Source of the DNA: Akkermansiaceae bacterium UBA1315
GTDB lineage: Bacteria > Verrucomicrobiota > Verrucomicrobiia > Verrucomicrobiales > Akkermansiaceae
Reading direction: 5' to 3'
Length of the DNA: 34,115 nt
NCBI GenBank assembly: GCA_002307065.1
Contig: DBTN01000036.1
Location: forward strand, 1-34,115
Part shown: positions 8,845-16,417 of the stretch, in pieces
Layout of the letters: each line of letters starts with the position of its first letter
Position numbering within the stretch: the first letter of the stretch is position 1
The notes under the pieces: model-generated
What the model was told of the DNA's origin: nothing
Databases searched by the model: none
What the model saw: only the letters and a program-made list of their open reading frames with translations
Program-made: the position numbers and the translations under genes

Positions 8845-10524
8845 TCAGTCGTCCAGCTTGCCGCTCATCAACGCCGGGAAATACTCTTCGTCTTCTTTCG
8901 TTTCTTCGATTTCCTCCTGCAACGCTGAAACCGCTCCGGGATCCTTTGCGTCGGCGAGGCGACCGATCTGCAGCTCAATGCCGCGGATGTAGGTCGAGGC
9001 ATGCGGTTTGATGTTTTCCGCGAAAGTTTCCTCGGTTTTCGCCTGAGCGGCGAGCGCTTCCTGCCAAGCGGCGTCCACTTCGGATGTGGAAGCCCCTTCA
9101 AACTTGAGGCCGGAGGATACCGGGATGACTCCGCCTTTTTCGCGGATTTCCTTCATCGCTTCTCCCAGTTCTTTTTGGGAGGCGGCGCTATAATCACGGT
9201 CTCCAAGGCGAATCAATCGGATCAGTCGGCTTTCCAAGCGGGAAAGGTTTTCCGCCACTTCCTGTTTACGGGTCGCGATTTCAGAGGCTGCCCGATCTTG
9301 CATGATGCCGCGGGCTTTGAAGAGAAATCCCTCCACATCAAAAATCGGTGCTGGGCCAGCCGGGCGCTCCGAACCGAAAACCGTCGTGCGCACTCCGGTT
9401 TCCGCCGCAGCGGCGGTCTCCATCGGCAACGGCTCCGGTTTCGGCGCTTCGCCCGGTGCGACCGCTGTCGGCGGTGCCTCGATCGGCGGCGGTTCAGGAA
9501 GTTTGAAAGATTCTTGGACCTCAACGACCGGTGGAGGTGCCACCACGACCGATTGTTTTTGGTAAATCTGAGTGTACCAATAAGCCGCGCCTCCTCCAGC
9601 GAGGAGGAGCAACAGCAACCAAAATCCACCGCCGCCGCTGGATTTTTTCGCAACCGCACGCGCACGACGTGGCTTCGGCACCGCCGCACCCGGCCGAAGT
9701 TGTGGACCGGTTGGCGCTTTGGCGAGTTCGGCAATTTCGCGGCCCATGGAGGCGACGTCGCGGTAACGAAGCCCGGGGATCGGATTGGTCGCTTTTTGAA
9801 TGATCGCGTCAAAGGCCCGTGGGCAACCGCTGATGAGCGATGCCGGACGCGGATCGTCGGCAGGCAATTTCCCGGTCAGAAGTTCATGGAGCACCACGCC
9901 AAGCGAAAAAATATCGGCGCGCGCATCGACGGTCATCGGCGCGTCAGTGACTTCCGGCGCGGTGTAATGTGGCGTCCCAAAAATCGCTTCACCTTCTTTC
10001 GTCGAATGTCCGATCGGGCGGGCGAGACCGAAGTCGCCGATTTTTGGTCGGGCTTGGGTATCGAGAAGAATGTTCGCCGGCTTGATGTCTCGATGGAGAA
10101 TCCGGTGCTCGTGCGCGTGGGCGACCCCGGCGCAGATATCGCTCATCAAGCGCGCGACTTCACGGGAGTCGATCGCTTTTCCGTAGGCCGCGCTGTAGAG
10201 CGATTCCCCGGCGACGAATTCCATGATGATGAAAAGCATGCCATCGACTTCCCCGAAATCGTAAACCCCGATCAGGTTCGGGTGATTCAGCCGGGCCATC
10301 GCGCGGGCTTCGGCCGAGAATCCTTCGCGGAATTCTTCGTCGCTGCTGAGCTCACGCGGCAGAATTTTAATCGCAACCGGGCGATCCAGCGCGACTTGGC
10401 GCGCGTAATAAACCGCCCCCATGCCGCCACAGGCGATCAGTGAATCAACGGCATAGCCCGGAAAAAGATTTCCCAACTCTTCAGGAGTGGGAGCGGCGAA
10501 CGGAAGTGTGTCGTCGTGACTCAT
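8845..10524 (-). CDS. Membrane-anchored Ser/Thr protein kinase (PknB type)
   Basis: This 559-residue eukaryotic-like kinase has a cytosolic catalytic domain (about 20-270), a basic linker, one transmembrane helix (about 301-317, Leu-rich), a Pro-rich stretch (about 330-390) and a charged, probably coiled-coil extracytoplasmic tail (about 400-559). Catalytic features are present: ATP-binding loop CGGMGAVY (32-39, the first Gly of the loop is Ala), VAIK Lys53, Glu72, HRDIKPAN (144-151), DFG (164-166), GTPHYTAPE (183-191). There are no PASTA or WD repeats in the tail, so its ligand, if any, is unknown. Such kinases are common in Verrucomicrobia and Planctomycetes. It diverges from the hemoglobin gene and follows nothing in operon. 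The start ATG has no Shine-Dalgarno; its leader is instead pyrimidine-rich (TTTCCTCC). Confidence 0.93.
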   Translation of the reverse strand: MSHDDTLPFAAPTPEELGNLFPGYAVDSLIACGGMGAVYYARQVALDRPVAIKILPRELSSDEEFREGFSAEARAMARLNHPNLIGVYDFGEVDGMLFIIMEFVAGESLYSAAYGKAIDSREVARLMSDICAGVAHAHEHRILHRDIKPANILLDTQARPKIGDFGLARPIGHSTKEGEAIFGTPHYTAPEVTDAPMTVDARADIFSLGVVLHELLTGKLPADDPRPASLISGCPRAFDAIIQKATNPIPGLRYRDVASMGREIAELAKAPTGPQLRPGAAVPKPRRARAVAKKSSGGGGFWLLLLLLAGGGAAYWYTQIYQKQSVVVAPPPVVEVQESFKLPEPPPIEAPPTAVAPGEAPKPEPLPMETAAAAETGVRTTVFGSERPAGPAPIFDVEGFLFKARGIMQDRAASEIATRKQEVAENLSRLESRLIRLIRLGDRDYSAASQKELGEAMKEIREKGGVIPVSSGLKFEGASTSEVDAAWQEALAAQAKTEETFAENIKPHASTYIRGIELQIGRLADAKDPGAVSALQEEIEETKEDEEYFPALMSGKLDD

Positions 10525-10656
10525 TGATTAAAAGTGATGGAGGAAAGCAATGAAATGCTTGGATTCAGAGGCTATCAAGCGCGGACGTTCTAGCGGAAAA
10601 AATCTGCGTTTAAAACCCTAGAGTTGTGAAAAATTCCGCAGCAGACAGAATTCGGC

Positions 10657-11040
10657 ATGTCTTGGGAGCAACAATTGACCGAACGGATCGGCGTGGTGGG
10701 AATACGTGACCTGGTGGCGGCATTCTATCGCCACATTCGCACCGATGATCTGCTGGGTCCGATGTATCCGCAGGACGACTGGGAAGGCGCGGAAACGCGG
10801 TTGGCAGATTTCCTCTGTTTCCGCATCACCGGAGAACAAACCTATTTGGAAACCCGCGGGCATCCTCGGTTAAAAATGCGCCATTTCCCATTTCAGATTG
10901 GCATCGCCGAGCGTGACCGCTGGTTGGACTTGATGGGAAAGGCGATGACGGAATGCGGAATCGATGGTGAATCCCGAGCCGCGCTTGAGGCATTTTTCGG
11001 CCCCGTCGCCGATTTTATGCGAAATCAGCCCGAGAGGTAA
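10657..11040 (+). CDS. Truncated hemoglobin, group II (trHbO-like)
   Basis: This 127-residue heme protein has the 2-on-2 globin pattern. FY at 23-24 matches the B9/B10 positions (Tyr24 would be the distal ligand contact), the MYPQDDW segment follows helix B, and GHPRLKMRH (68-76) carries the proximal F8 His76. RDRWL places Trp89 at the G8 position typical of group II. Members bind O2 or NO and are linked to oxidative or nitrosative stress and O2 delivery. The Gly-rich N-terminal signals of group I are absent. It stands alone, divergent from the kinase and followed after 67 bases by a CPBP protease gene. The start ATG is well placed against the family N-terminus; no ribosome binding site is seen. 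Confidence 0.93.
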   Translation: MSWEQQLTERIGVVGIRDLVAAFYRHIRTDDLLGPMYPQDDWEGAETRLADFLCFRITGEQTYLETRGHPRLKMRHFPFQIGIAERDRWLDLMGKAMTECGIDGESRAALEAFFGPVADFMRNQPER

Positions 11041-11107
11041 GACTCGCCCGATTTTCTCACTGGCGAAATGACCGGTCTACGAGCAGATTCGCCCGCCAAC
11101 GACTTTT

Positions 11108-12058
11108 ATGCCTGATCCGACTGTCACGATTCTCAAAGCCGCGTTTCTCATCGCCCTCGGGCTGTTCGTTGTCGTTGCCGGGATTCGCGCGCTGATGCGC
11201 CGCCGGAACCCGGTGATCCTTGATGCCTTCGGAAACGCGACGGTTTCCCCGCCCTCGATCCCACGGGGCAAAGTCCCGGTCTGGCTCTACCATCCACTGG
11301 ATTCTCTGTGGATGGGACTCATTTTCCTGATTTTCGTGGGACTGACGTTGGCCGATGCGGGAGCACCCGCGCCGGAAAAGGAAAAAAACCTGACGGCTGG
11401 GGTGCTGCTTTTTTCGATCGGTTTCCAGATCACCTTGGCGTTTCTGACGACGCTTTTTGTCGCACGGCGGTTGGCTCCGGTTTCCTGGCTCGGGCTGAAT
11501 TGGCCCCATTGGCGGAAAATTTTCTGGCTTGGACCGGCTTGCGTCGTCGGGATGTGGATGTTTTTCATCGGCCTGCAACTGATCGGCCTGATTCTTTGGA
11601 CCGCGTTGAGCCATCTGCAATCGACCGGCGTCACCGGCTGGACCAACACGTTGTTGAATTGGATGAACTGGTTCGGCAACAACGACATGCAGGATTCTGT
11701 AAAACTTCTCCGCTCCGCCAACGACCCGACGATTCTTGGCCTGATGACCTTGGCCGCCGTCGTCGTCGCCCCCATTTGCGAAGAAATCGTCTTCCGTGGG
11801 TATTTGTATCCCGCCGCGAAAAAATTCGCCGGCCCTTGGATCGCGGGTCTCTGCTCCGCACTCGTCTTTTCCGCAGCGCACGGGAATTTGCCAGCCCTGA
11901 TTCCGCTGTTCGCCTTCGGCTGTGTGCTGGCCTTTATTTACGAAAAATCCGGCTCCATCCTGCTGCCAATCGCCGTGCACCTTTGTTTTAATGGCGCGAC
12001 GGTCGGTCTCCAAATGCTCGACCGGATTTTTAATTTCCTACCGGTTCCGCCGCCTTGA
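11108..12058 (+). CDS. CPBP-family intramembrane glutamic endopeptidase
   Basis: This 316-residue polytopic membrane protein belongs to the CPBP (CAAX/Rce1-like, formerly Abi) family. The catalytic motifs sit in hydrophobic helices: EExxxR as Glu225-Glu226-x3-Arg230, FxxxH with His258, and HxxxN with His291 and Asn295. Hydrophobic segments appear at about 9-30, 67-84, 97-118, 138-166, 208-222, 243-258, 262-277 and 284-303. Bacterial members act in protein or peptide maturation; the substrate cannot be inferred here. Its stop codon overlaps the TTG start of thiL (sequence TTGA), so the two are translationally coupled and probably co-transcribed with the genes that follow. Confidence 0.9.
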   Translation: MPDPTVTILKAAFLIALGLFVVVAGIRALMRRRNPVILDAFGNATVSPPSIPRGKVPVWLYHPLDSLWMGLIFLIFVGLTLADAGAPAPEKEKNLTAGVLLFSIGFQITLAFLTTLFVARRLAPVSWLGLNWPHWRKIFWLGPACVVGMWMFFIGLQLIGLILWTALSHLQSTGVTGWTNTLLNWMNWFGNNDMQDSVKLLRSANDPTILGLMTLAAVVVAPICEEIVFRGYLYPAAKKFAGPWIAGLCSALVFSAAHGNLPALIPLFAFGCVLAFIYEKSGSILLPIAVHLCFNGATVGLQMLDRIFNFLPVPPP

Positions 12059-12966
12059 AAACCGTCCGCGACATCGGAGAAGACGCGCTGATCGACCGGC
12101 TGATCCAGCTTGTCCCACGTGATCGATCGACCGCCGCAGGTCCGGGCGACGATTGCGCGGTGATCGATCCCGGCCCCGCTTCCTCGTCTCTGCAATTGCT
12201 GAAAACCGACGCGCTTGTCGAAAAAATCCATTTCCTGTCCGACGCACCAGCTCGGAAGATCGGGTGGAAATCCGTCGCCCGGGTGATCTCAGATTTTGCC
12301 GCGATGGGTGGAAAGCCCGAGCATTTCCTGATCACGCTCGCGCTGCCGCCCACCACACCGGTTTCGTGGATCGAGGACGTGTATCGTGGCATCGGCGAAT
12401 GTTTGGAAAAATTCGGCGGCGTCGTCGCAGGCGGGGAAACCTCCAGCGTCCCGGATGCTTCGGCGGTGGTCATTTCGATCGCCGCGACCGGTCGAGTCGA
12501 GCGGGATCAAGTCGTGCTGCGTTCGACGGCCAAACCGGGAGACGCGATTTTGGTAACCGGTTGCCTTGGCGGATCGATTCACGGCAAACATTTCGATTTC
12601 ACCCCGAGAGTCGAAGAAGCCGCGTGGCTGGTCGCCCATTTCAAACCGACGGCCATGATGGATCTGTCCGATGGCTTGGCGAAAGATCTCAACCGGTTGG
12701 CAAACGCCTCGGCTTGCGGGTTTCAAATCGATCGCGCCGCCGTTCCAAGGACAACCGGTTGCGATCTCGCGCAGGCTCTGGGCGACGGCGAAGATTTTGA
12801 ACTCCTGTTCACGATCGAGCCGTCAAAAATCGACGATCTTCTCGCCGCGTGGCCGGGACATTTTCCTGACCTCAGCATCGTTGGAAAAATGGTCGAAACC
12901 AGTCAGGGGGAATCGCTCGCGGGCGGTTGGGAGCACTTCAATTCACTTGGTATTCAGACATCCTGA
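12055..12966 (+). CDS. thiL: ThiL: thiamine-monophosphate kinase
   Basis: ThiL phosphorylates thiamine monophosphate to thiamine pyrophosphate with ATP in the cytosol, the last step of coenzyme B1 synthesis. The 303-residue protein shows the AIR-synthase-like fold signature: GPGDDCAVI (29-37, Mg-binding Asp residues), KTDALVEKIHF, the DFAAMGG segment, GGETS, MMDLSDGLAKDL and GDGEDFELLF near the C-terminus. The start is TTG at 12055, supported by the family N-terminus and by the 4-base overlap with the upstream stop; no in-frame ATG is near. ThDP made here would serve acetolactate synthase (IlvB, 21645-23372), among others. Three AACCGGTT palindromes lie within this one gene (12555, 12691, 12753). 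Confidence 0.95.
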   Translation: MKTVRDIGEDALIDRLIQLVPRDRSTAAGPGDDCAVIDPGPASSSLQLLKTDALVEKIHFLSDAPARKIGWKSVARVISDFAAMGGKPEHFLITLALPPTTPVSWIEDVYRGIGECLEKFGGVVAGGETSSVPDASAVVISIAATGRVERDQVVLRSTAKPGDAILVTGCLGGSIHGKHFDFTPRVEEAAWLVAHFKPTAMMDLSDGLAKDLNRLANASACGFQIDRAAVPRTTGCDLAQALGDGEDFELLFTIEPSKIDDLLAAWPGHFPDLSIVGKMVETSQGESLAGGWEHFNSLGIQTS

Positions 12967-12982
12967 AGTTATTCTCCGCGTC

Positions 12983-13870
12983 ATGGAGGACGACGCGACC
13001 GCGTTTCTGGAATTCCAAGCGACGGAAAAATCCGCCTCGCCGCGCACTCTGGCGAACTACCGCGATGCGTTGAAGGTTTACCAAAATTGGCGCGGCGAGG
13101 GGTTTTGCGACTGGCGAAAGGAGGAACCGGATCATTTCCGCGATTATCTTTTCGCGCTGATGAAACAAGGGCTGAAGCGCGCGACCATCCGTCTGCGATT
13201 CGCCGCTTTACGATCGTTTTACAAATTTCTCGTGTTGCGGCGCGGACTGGGCCGCAGCCCGGTCGCCGAGGTCCAACTGCCGAAACCCGAACGCGGATTA
13301 CCGATCGTATTGACGATTGCTCAGATCGATGAGCTGCTCTCGATGCCTCTCCGATCCGTCTCTGATTCGCCCGAATTGAGCTGGTTGGCGTTGCGCGACG
13401 CGGCGATGCTTGAGCTTTTTTATTCCTGCGGGCTGCGGATTTCCGAATTGCTCGCGCTGGATGTGAAGGATGTCGATTTCCTCGGCGAAAGCGTGCGGGT
13501 CCTCGGAAAGGGATCGAAAGAACGGGTGGTCCCAATCGGCGGACCCGCCATCCAAGCGATTCAACGCTACCGGCAGCATGCGGCGGTGACGAACGGACCG
13601 CTTTTTCTCAGCATCCGCCGCACCCGGATCACTCAGCAAGCGGTCGATCTGTTGCTGAAAAAGTATCTGCGGCTCAGCTCGATTCCGTTCAAAATTTCGC
13701 CGCACAAACTCCGGCACAGCTTCGCCACGCACCTGCTGGATGCCGGGGCGGATTTGCGCAGTGTGCAATCGTTGCTTGGCCATGCTTCACTTTCGACCAC
13801 GCAAATCTACACCCACGTGACCAAAGAACGCCTGAAAAACGCTTACGACACCGCTCATCCGCGCGCGTGA
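12983..13870 (+). CDS. XerC/XerD-type tyrosine recombinase
   Basis: This 295-residue site-specific recombinase is the length of XerC/XerD. It has an N-terminal SAM-like core-binding domain (about 3-90) and a catalytic domain (about 108-290) with all active-site residues: Arg152 (CGLRISE), Lys in the GKGSKERVVP hairpin (about 176-179), His241 and Arg244 (HKLRHSFATH), His267 (LLGHASLSTTQ) and the nucleophile Tyr276. Proteins of this kind resolve chromosome dimers at dif. Whether this is the XerC or the XerD partner, or a stand-alone Xer, cannot be decided from one gene. The ATG at 12983 lies 16 bases after thiL; the frame is open further upstream inside thiL but that part is not Xer-like. Nothing mobile surrounds it, so a housekeeping role is likely. 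Confidence 0.92.
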   Translation: MEDDATAFLEFQATEKSASPRTLANYRDALKVYQNWRGEGFCDWRKEEPDHFRDYLFALMKQGLKRATIRLRFAALRSFYKFLVLRRGLGRSPVAEVQLPKPERGLPIVLTIAQIDELLSMPLRSVSDSPELSWLALRDAAMLELFYSCGLRISELLALDVKDVDFLGESVRVLGKGSKERVVPIGGPAIQAIQRYRQHAAVTNGPLFLSIRRTRITQQAVDLLLKKYLRLSSIPFKISPHKLRHSFATHLLDAGADLRSVQSLLGHASLSTTQIYTHVTKERLKNAYDTAHPRA

Positions 13871-13886
13871 AACCGGTTTGAAATCC

Positions 13887-14612
13887 ATGTTTTCAAAAAT
13901 TTTCCTCATCGGTTGCGTGCTGGCGGTCGCCGCGTGTGCGCCGTCGTTTGTTTCCCGCATCAAACCGAAAAAGCCAACGCTTCCGACGCCCGATCCGCGC
14001 CAGGAATTGGACGAGCGTTTGCGCTCCACACGAAAACCCGCGATCCTGTTCGTCGGAAACAGCTACAGCATGGACGTGCCGCGCGCTTTCCGAAAAATCG
14101 CCGCAGACCACCAGCAGCCGGTCCGCGTCGGACAATCGACGTATGGCGGTTGGACGCTCTCGCAACACGCGAACCATCCCCAAACGCTGAAAAAAATCCG
14201 GGACGGATCTTGGGACGTGGTCGTGTTGCAAGAATACAGCAGACTGCCCGCACTGCCTCTCCGCGAAAGAGAATCGACGATGTTTCCAGCGATCCTTTCC
14301 CTGGCCAAGGAAATCCGTGCTGCCGGGGCGATTCCGGTTTTTTATCAAACATGGGGACGCCGCGATGGAGACCGGTCCGCTGATTTTCCGGACGATGATT
14401 TTTTCGCGATGAACGAACGCTTGCGCCTCGGTTATGAAGCGGCGGCGGAGAAAATCGGCGGTGCGGTGATCGTCCCGGTCGGCCAGGCCTGGGCCGCTGA
14501 AATGCGAGCCGGGAGGCGCGATGTGATTTTCCAACAAGATGGCAGCCACCCGACCGCCGAGGGCAACCGGTTGACCGCCGGCGTGTTTTTCCAGACGTTT
14601 TTTAATCCGTAG
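13887..14612 (+). CDS. SGNH/GDSL-like hydrolase, predicted lipoprotein
   Basis: This 241-residue predicted exported esterase has a signal peptide with the hydrophobic run IFLIGCVLAVAAC and a lipobox ending at Cys17, so it is probably a lipoprotein. Block I is FVGNSYS (Gly-Asn-Ser 57-59, Ser59 the likely nucleophile), VVLQEYS fits the block III region, and DGSHPTAEGN near the C-terminus supplies the Asp-His of the catalytic pair. The substrate is unknown; relatives deacetylate or deacylate carbohydrates and lipids. The ATG at 13887 gives the better signal peptide; a TTG at 13878 is an alternative. It follows the recombinase gene by 16 bases and is likely in the same transcript. Confidence 0.8.
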   Translation: MFSKIFLIGCVLAVAACAPSFVSRIKPKKPTLPTPDPRQELDERLRSTRKPAILFVGNSYSMDVPRAFRKIAADHQQPVRVGQSTYGGWTLSQHANHPQTLKKIRDGSWDVVVLQEYSRLPALPLRERESTMFPAILSLAKEIRAAGAIPVFYQTWGRRDGDRSADFPDDDFFAMNERLRLGYEAAAEKIGGAVIVPVGQAWAAEMRAGRRDVIFQQDGSHPTAEGNRLTAGVFFQTFFNP

Positions 14613-14691
14613 TTTTTCGGTTGCGAGTTTCCAAAGATTGCTTTTGAGGAAATTCCAAGATAAGCCCAGTGAACTCCTCCCTCAAGACTCC

Positions 14692-15336
14692 ATGACTCCG
14701 ATCCGCCTATTCCTTACCTTTCTCACCCTCACATTTGCCTGTTTCCTCGCCAGTTGCGCGAAACCTAGCGAGCTGAAACCGGTGGTCGGAGCCGACGGGA
14801 AAATCATCAATCCGTATCCTGTTGGCACTTACGATCACTTCCGGGCTGAGCCGAGCTATCCGAAAACCTACGACGTCTGGAAAAACGAAGCGCTGCTCTC
14901 TTCGACGAATTCCTCAAATTCCAGCATCGTGATCGATGAAAAACAGCAGCGTGGATTGCTTCTCAACGGGGATGAAGTGGTCATGGATTACCCGATTTGC
15001 TCAGGCCGCAGCAGCCATCCGACCCCCAAGGGCACCTTTCCCATTCTCGAAAAAATCGTCGATAAACGCTCTAACAAATACGGAAAAATCTATGACGCGG
15101 AAGGAGCCGTCGTAAACAGCGACGCCGACGCGACCAAAGATCCCATTCCTGAAGGCGGCCGGTTCGAAGGCGCGGCCATGCGCTACTGGATGCGCCTGAC
15201 GTGGGACGGCGTCGGCCACCACATCGGACCGATCCGCCGCTACCCGGCGTCACACGCTTGTATCCGCGGGCCAAGCGCGGTGATGCCGATCGTTTATTCC
15301 AAAGTCAAACTCGGCACCAAGATCACGGTGCTGTAA
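14692..15336 (+). CDS. L,D-transpeptidase (YkuD family), predicted lipoprotein
   Basis: This 214-residue periplasmic protein probably forms 3-3 cross-links in peptidoglycan or attaches a protein to it. The N-terminus is a lipoprotein signal with lipobox LASC (Cys22). The YkuD domain covers about 75-214: ICSGRSSHPTPKGTF is the conserved strand with Thr-Pro-x-Gly, HHIGP (176-180) gives the first catalytic His, and SHACIRG (187-193) gives the nucleophile Cys190. The family motif is normally SHGCIR, so Ala189 replaces a nearly invariant Gly. The frame extends 54 bases upstream, but the ATG at 14692 starts a proper signal peptide. Its leader contains CTCC twice and no Shine-Dalgarno. Confidence 0.88.
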   Translation: MTPIRLFLTFLTLTFACFLASCAKPSELKPVVGADGKIINPYPVGTYDHFRAEPSYPKTYDVWKNEALLSSTNSSNSSIVIDEKQQRGLLLNGDEVVMDYPICSGRSSHPTPKGTFPILEKIVDKRSNKYGKIYDAEGAVVNSDADATKDPIPEGGRFEGAAMRYWMRLTWDGVGHHIGPIRRYPASHACIRGPSAVMPIVYSKVKLGTKITVL

Positions 15337-15385
15337 CGCTTCAATCGCGGCGGCGTCTTTCTATGAAACATTCAGGAATCTTCCT

Positions 15386-15428
15386 GGCCAAAGGTCTGCG
15401 ATTCCTTAGCCCAGGCCACCGGCCTGGG
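15386..15428 (+). repeat. REP-like hairpin element, copy A
   Basis: This 43-base element ends in a perfect 8-bp stem (15410-15417 with 15421-15428) and a 3-base loop ACC. It matches the reverse complement of 15587-15629 at 37 of 43 positions. One of the six differences is a paired swap inside the stem (G-C here, C-G in the other copy). A conserved GATTCCTTAG precedes the stem. The layout of two inverted hairpins resembles a REP/BIME pair. Confidence 0.75.
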
Positions 15429-15444
15429 TTACATGCATTCGCTT

Positions 15445-15465
15445 GTTAGCGCACCACAGGTGCGC
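15445..15465 (+). repeat. Third TTAGC-flanked hairpin, different stem
   Basis: A perfect 7-bp stem (GCGCACC 15449-15455 with GGTGCGC 15459-15465) encloses the 3-base loop ACA. It is preceded by TTAGC, overlapping the stem, just as the hairpins of copies A and B are. It looks like a diverged member of the same family with an unrelated stem sequence. Confidence 0.55.
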
Positions 15466-15586
15466 GATAGGCGACGATGTGGATTCAGCAAACGAAGACG
15501 TCCCGGGATTTCGATGATCCGTTAGATGGGGGCCAGCGGACCAGTATCGCCCGCCGTTGGCGTGCTGAATTGAGGGTTGTCAGAAT

Positions 15587-15629
15587 CCCAGCCCGATGGG
15601 CTGGGCTAAGGAATCACGGACCGTTGGCC
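15587..15629 (-). repeat. REP-like hairpin element, copy B (inverted)
   Basis: This is the inverted partner of 15386-15428. Its perfect 8-bp stem is 15587-15594 with 15598-15605 around a GAT loop (ATC on the minus strand), and the conserved flank GATTCCTTAG reads on the minus strand. It stands 158 bases from copy A. Confidence 0.75.
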
Positions 15630-15657
15630 CGAAAGATGGATTGGCCCGAAAGCGGGC
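15624..15657 (+). repeat. 12-bp direct repeat TTGGCCCGAAAG with small hairpin
   Basis: TTGGCCCGAAAG occurs at 15624-15635 and again at 15641-15652. The second copy opens a 5-bp stem (GCCCG 15644-15648 with CGGGC 15653-15657, loop AAAG). It belongs to the repeat cluster between the L,D-transpeptidase and cytochrome genes. Confidence 0.5.
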
Positions 15658-15682
15658 GCTTTAAGCCCGATTCAGCTCGACG

Positions 15683-15731
15683 GCCTGAACAAAATCCCGC
15701 GATCGACGCCTGAACGAAATCCCGCGATCGA
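15683..15731 (+). repeat. Tandem 25-bp repeat, two copies
   Basis: GCCTGAACAAAATCCCGCGA-type units occur at 15683-15706 and 15708-15731 with a 25-base period and one mismatch (A to G). Both contain the palindrome CGCGATCG. No coding function is visible. Confidence 0.6.
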
Positions 15732-15747
15732 TTTTACCACGATCGAT

Positions 15748-15783
15748 AAAAAAGCCCGGCCGCAATTCGCAGTCGGGCTTTTT
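15748..15783 (-). terminator. Rho-independent terminator (works for the minus-strand cytochrome gene)
   Basis: AAAAAAGCCCG (15748-15758) pairs with CGGGCTTTTT (15774-15783). Read on the minus strand, a GC stem is followed by a run of six U, 27 bases past the stop of the cytochrome b562-like gene. The T run on the plus strand could also stop transcripts coming from the left. Confidence 0.8.
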
Positions 15784-15809
15784 CATTTTAAAACCGGTTG
15801 TCGAAGCAA

Positions 15810-16220
15810 TTACTCTTCTTCGATGAATTTGTCGTGGCCTTCTTTTTTCTGATCCTTCAGCGCGTCGACCAACGTCGCGACTTTTGCGAGATCATTTGCT
15901 AAGAATGCCTCTTCCACTTCGCACAGTGAGACGAGGAGCTTGCCCATCATTTTGCGATACTCGACCGTGGCCTTCGCTTTCGCGGCTTCATCGGTCATCG
16001 CCTTCACCATTTCTGGAACTTCCATCGCACCTTTGATCGCATAGTCCTGAGCTTCCCGGGCGGAAGCGGCACCCTTGGCGGGATCAGTCTCTTTGCGGAA
16101 GGCTTTGTAGGCGTCGTTCATCGCCTCCATGTTCTTTCCGAGTTGCGTTTCCTCCTGCGCCATTGCTGGCATCACCAGCATCCCCGCGAGACATCCCAAT
16201 AAAATCATCGGTGTTTTCAT
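15810..16220 (-). CDS. Periplasmic cytochrome b562-like four-helix protein
   Basis: This 136-residue protein has a signal peptide cleaved after AMA (residue 21), leaving a mature ~115-residue all-helical protein. It resembles cytochrome b562. The mature N-terminus KNMEAMND lines up with the E. coli segment that carries the heme ligand Met7, so Met31 here is the candidate. KKEGHDKF near the C-terminus lines up with the segment carrying the ligand His102, giving His129. There is no CXXCH, so heme would be non-covalent as in b562. The central segment EYRKMMGKLL is helical and charged. Function in the family is thought to be periplasmic electron transfer or heme-related, but is poorly defined. 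It is monocistronic, with its own terminator, and diverges from an SGNH hydrolase. A heme-free homologue is possible. Confidence 0.7.
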   Translation of the reverse strand: MKTPMILLGCLAGMLVMPAMAQEETQLGKNMEAMNDAYKAFRKETDPAKGAASAREAQDYAIKGAMEVPEMVKAMTDEAAKAKATVEYRKMMGKLLVSLCEVEEAFLANDLAKVATLVDALKDQKKEGHDKFIEEE

Positions 16221-16251
16221 ACGTCATTCACTACGCAAGAAATCGATCGGT

Positions 16252-16285
16252 TTTTCCATTGGAAAATCCACGGACTTTTCAAGTC
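16252..16285. promoter_or_regulatory. Two short inverted repeats in the divergent spacer
   Basis: TTTTCC-ATT-GGAAAA (16252-16266) and GACTT-TTC-AAGTC (16273-16285) lie 31-65 bases upstream of the cytochrome start and on the other side of the SGNH gene. Each has perfect arms and a 3-base centre. They could be operators or promoter-proximal hairpins; no convincing -10/-35 pair was found. Confidence 0.25.
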
Positions 16286-16417
16286 GGAGGAAATCGTCAG
16301 AAATTTTCTCCATTAAATTTCCCCAATCGTCTGCAACAACTCGGTGCTTTCCAACGTTTTGATCCGATCACGGATGGCACTGCTCTGTCCGTTTTGATCC
16401 CCCCAAAATCCTCCGCC

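Noticed and set aside
9001..10443. Long plus-strand open frame opposite the kinase gene (480 codons)
   Set aside because: Antisense of a kinase with all catalytic motifs; composition Arg/Phe-rich and no family resemblance.
12983..13870. Xer-type recombinase as the integrase of a mobile element
   Set aside because: Length and motifs fit housekeeping XerC/XerD; no att-like repeats, tRNA or phage/plasmid genes nearby.
15477..15713. 78-codon open frame in the repeat cluster
   Set aside because: It runs through hairpins and direct repeats, is Arg/Trp-rich and has no start context or family likeness.
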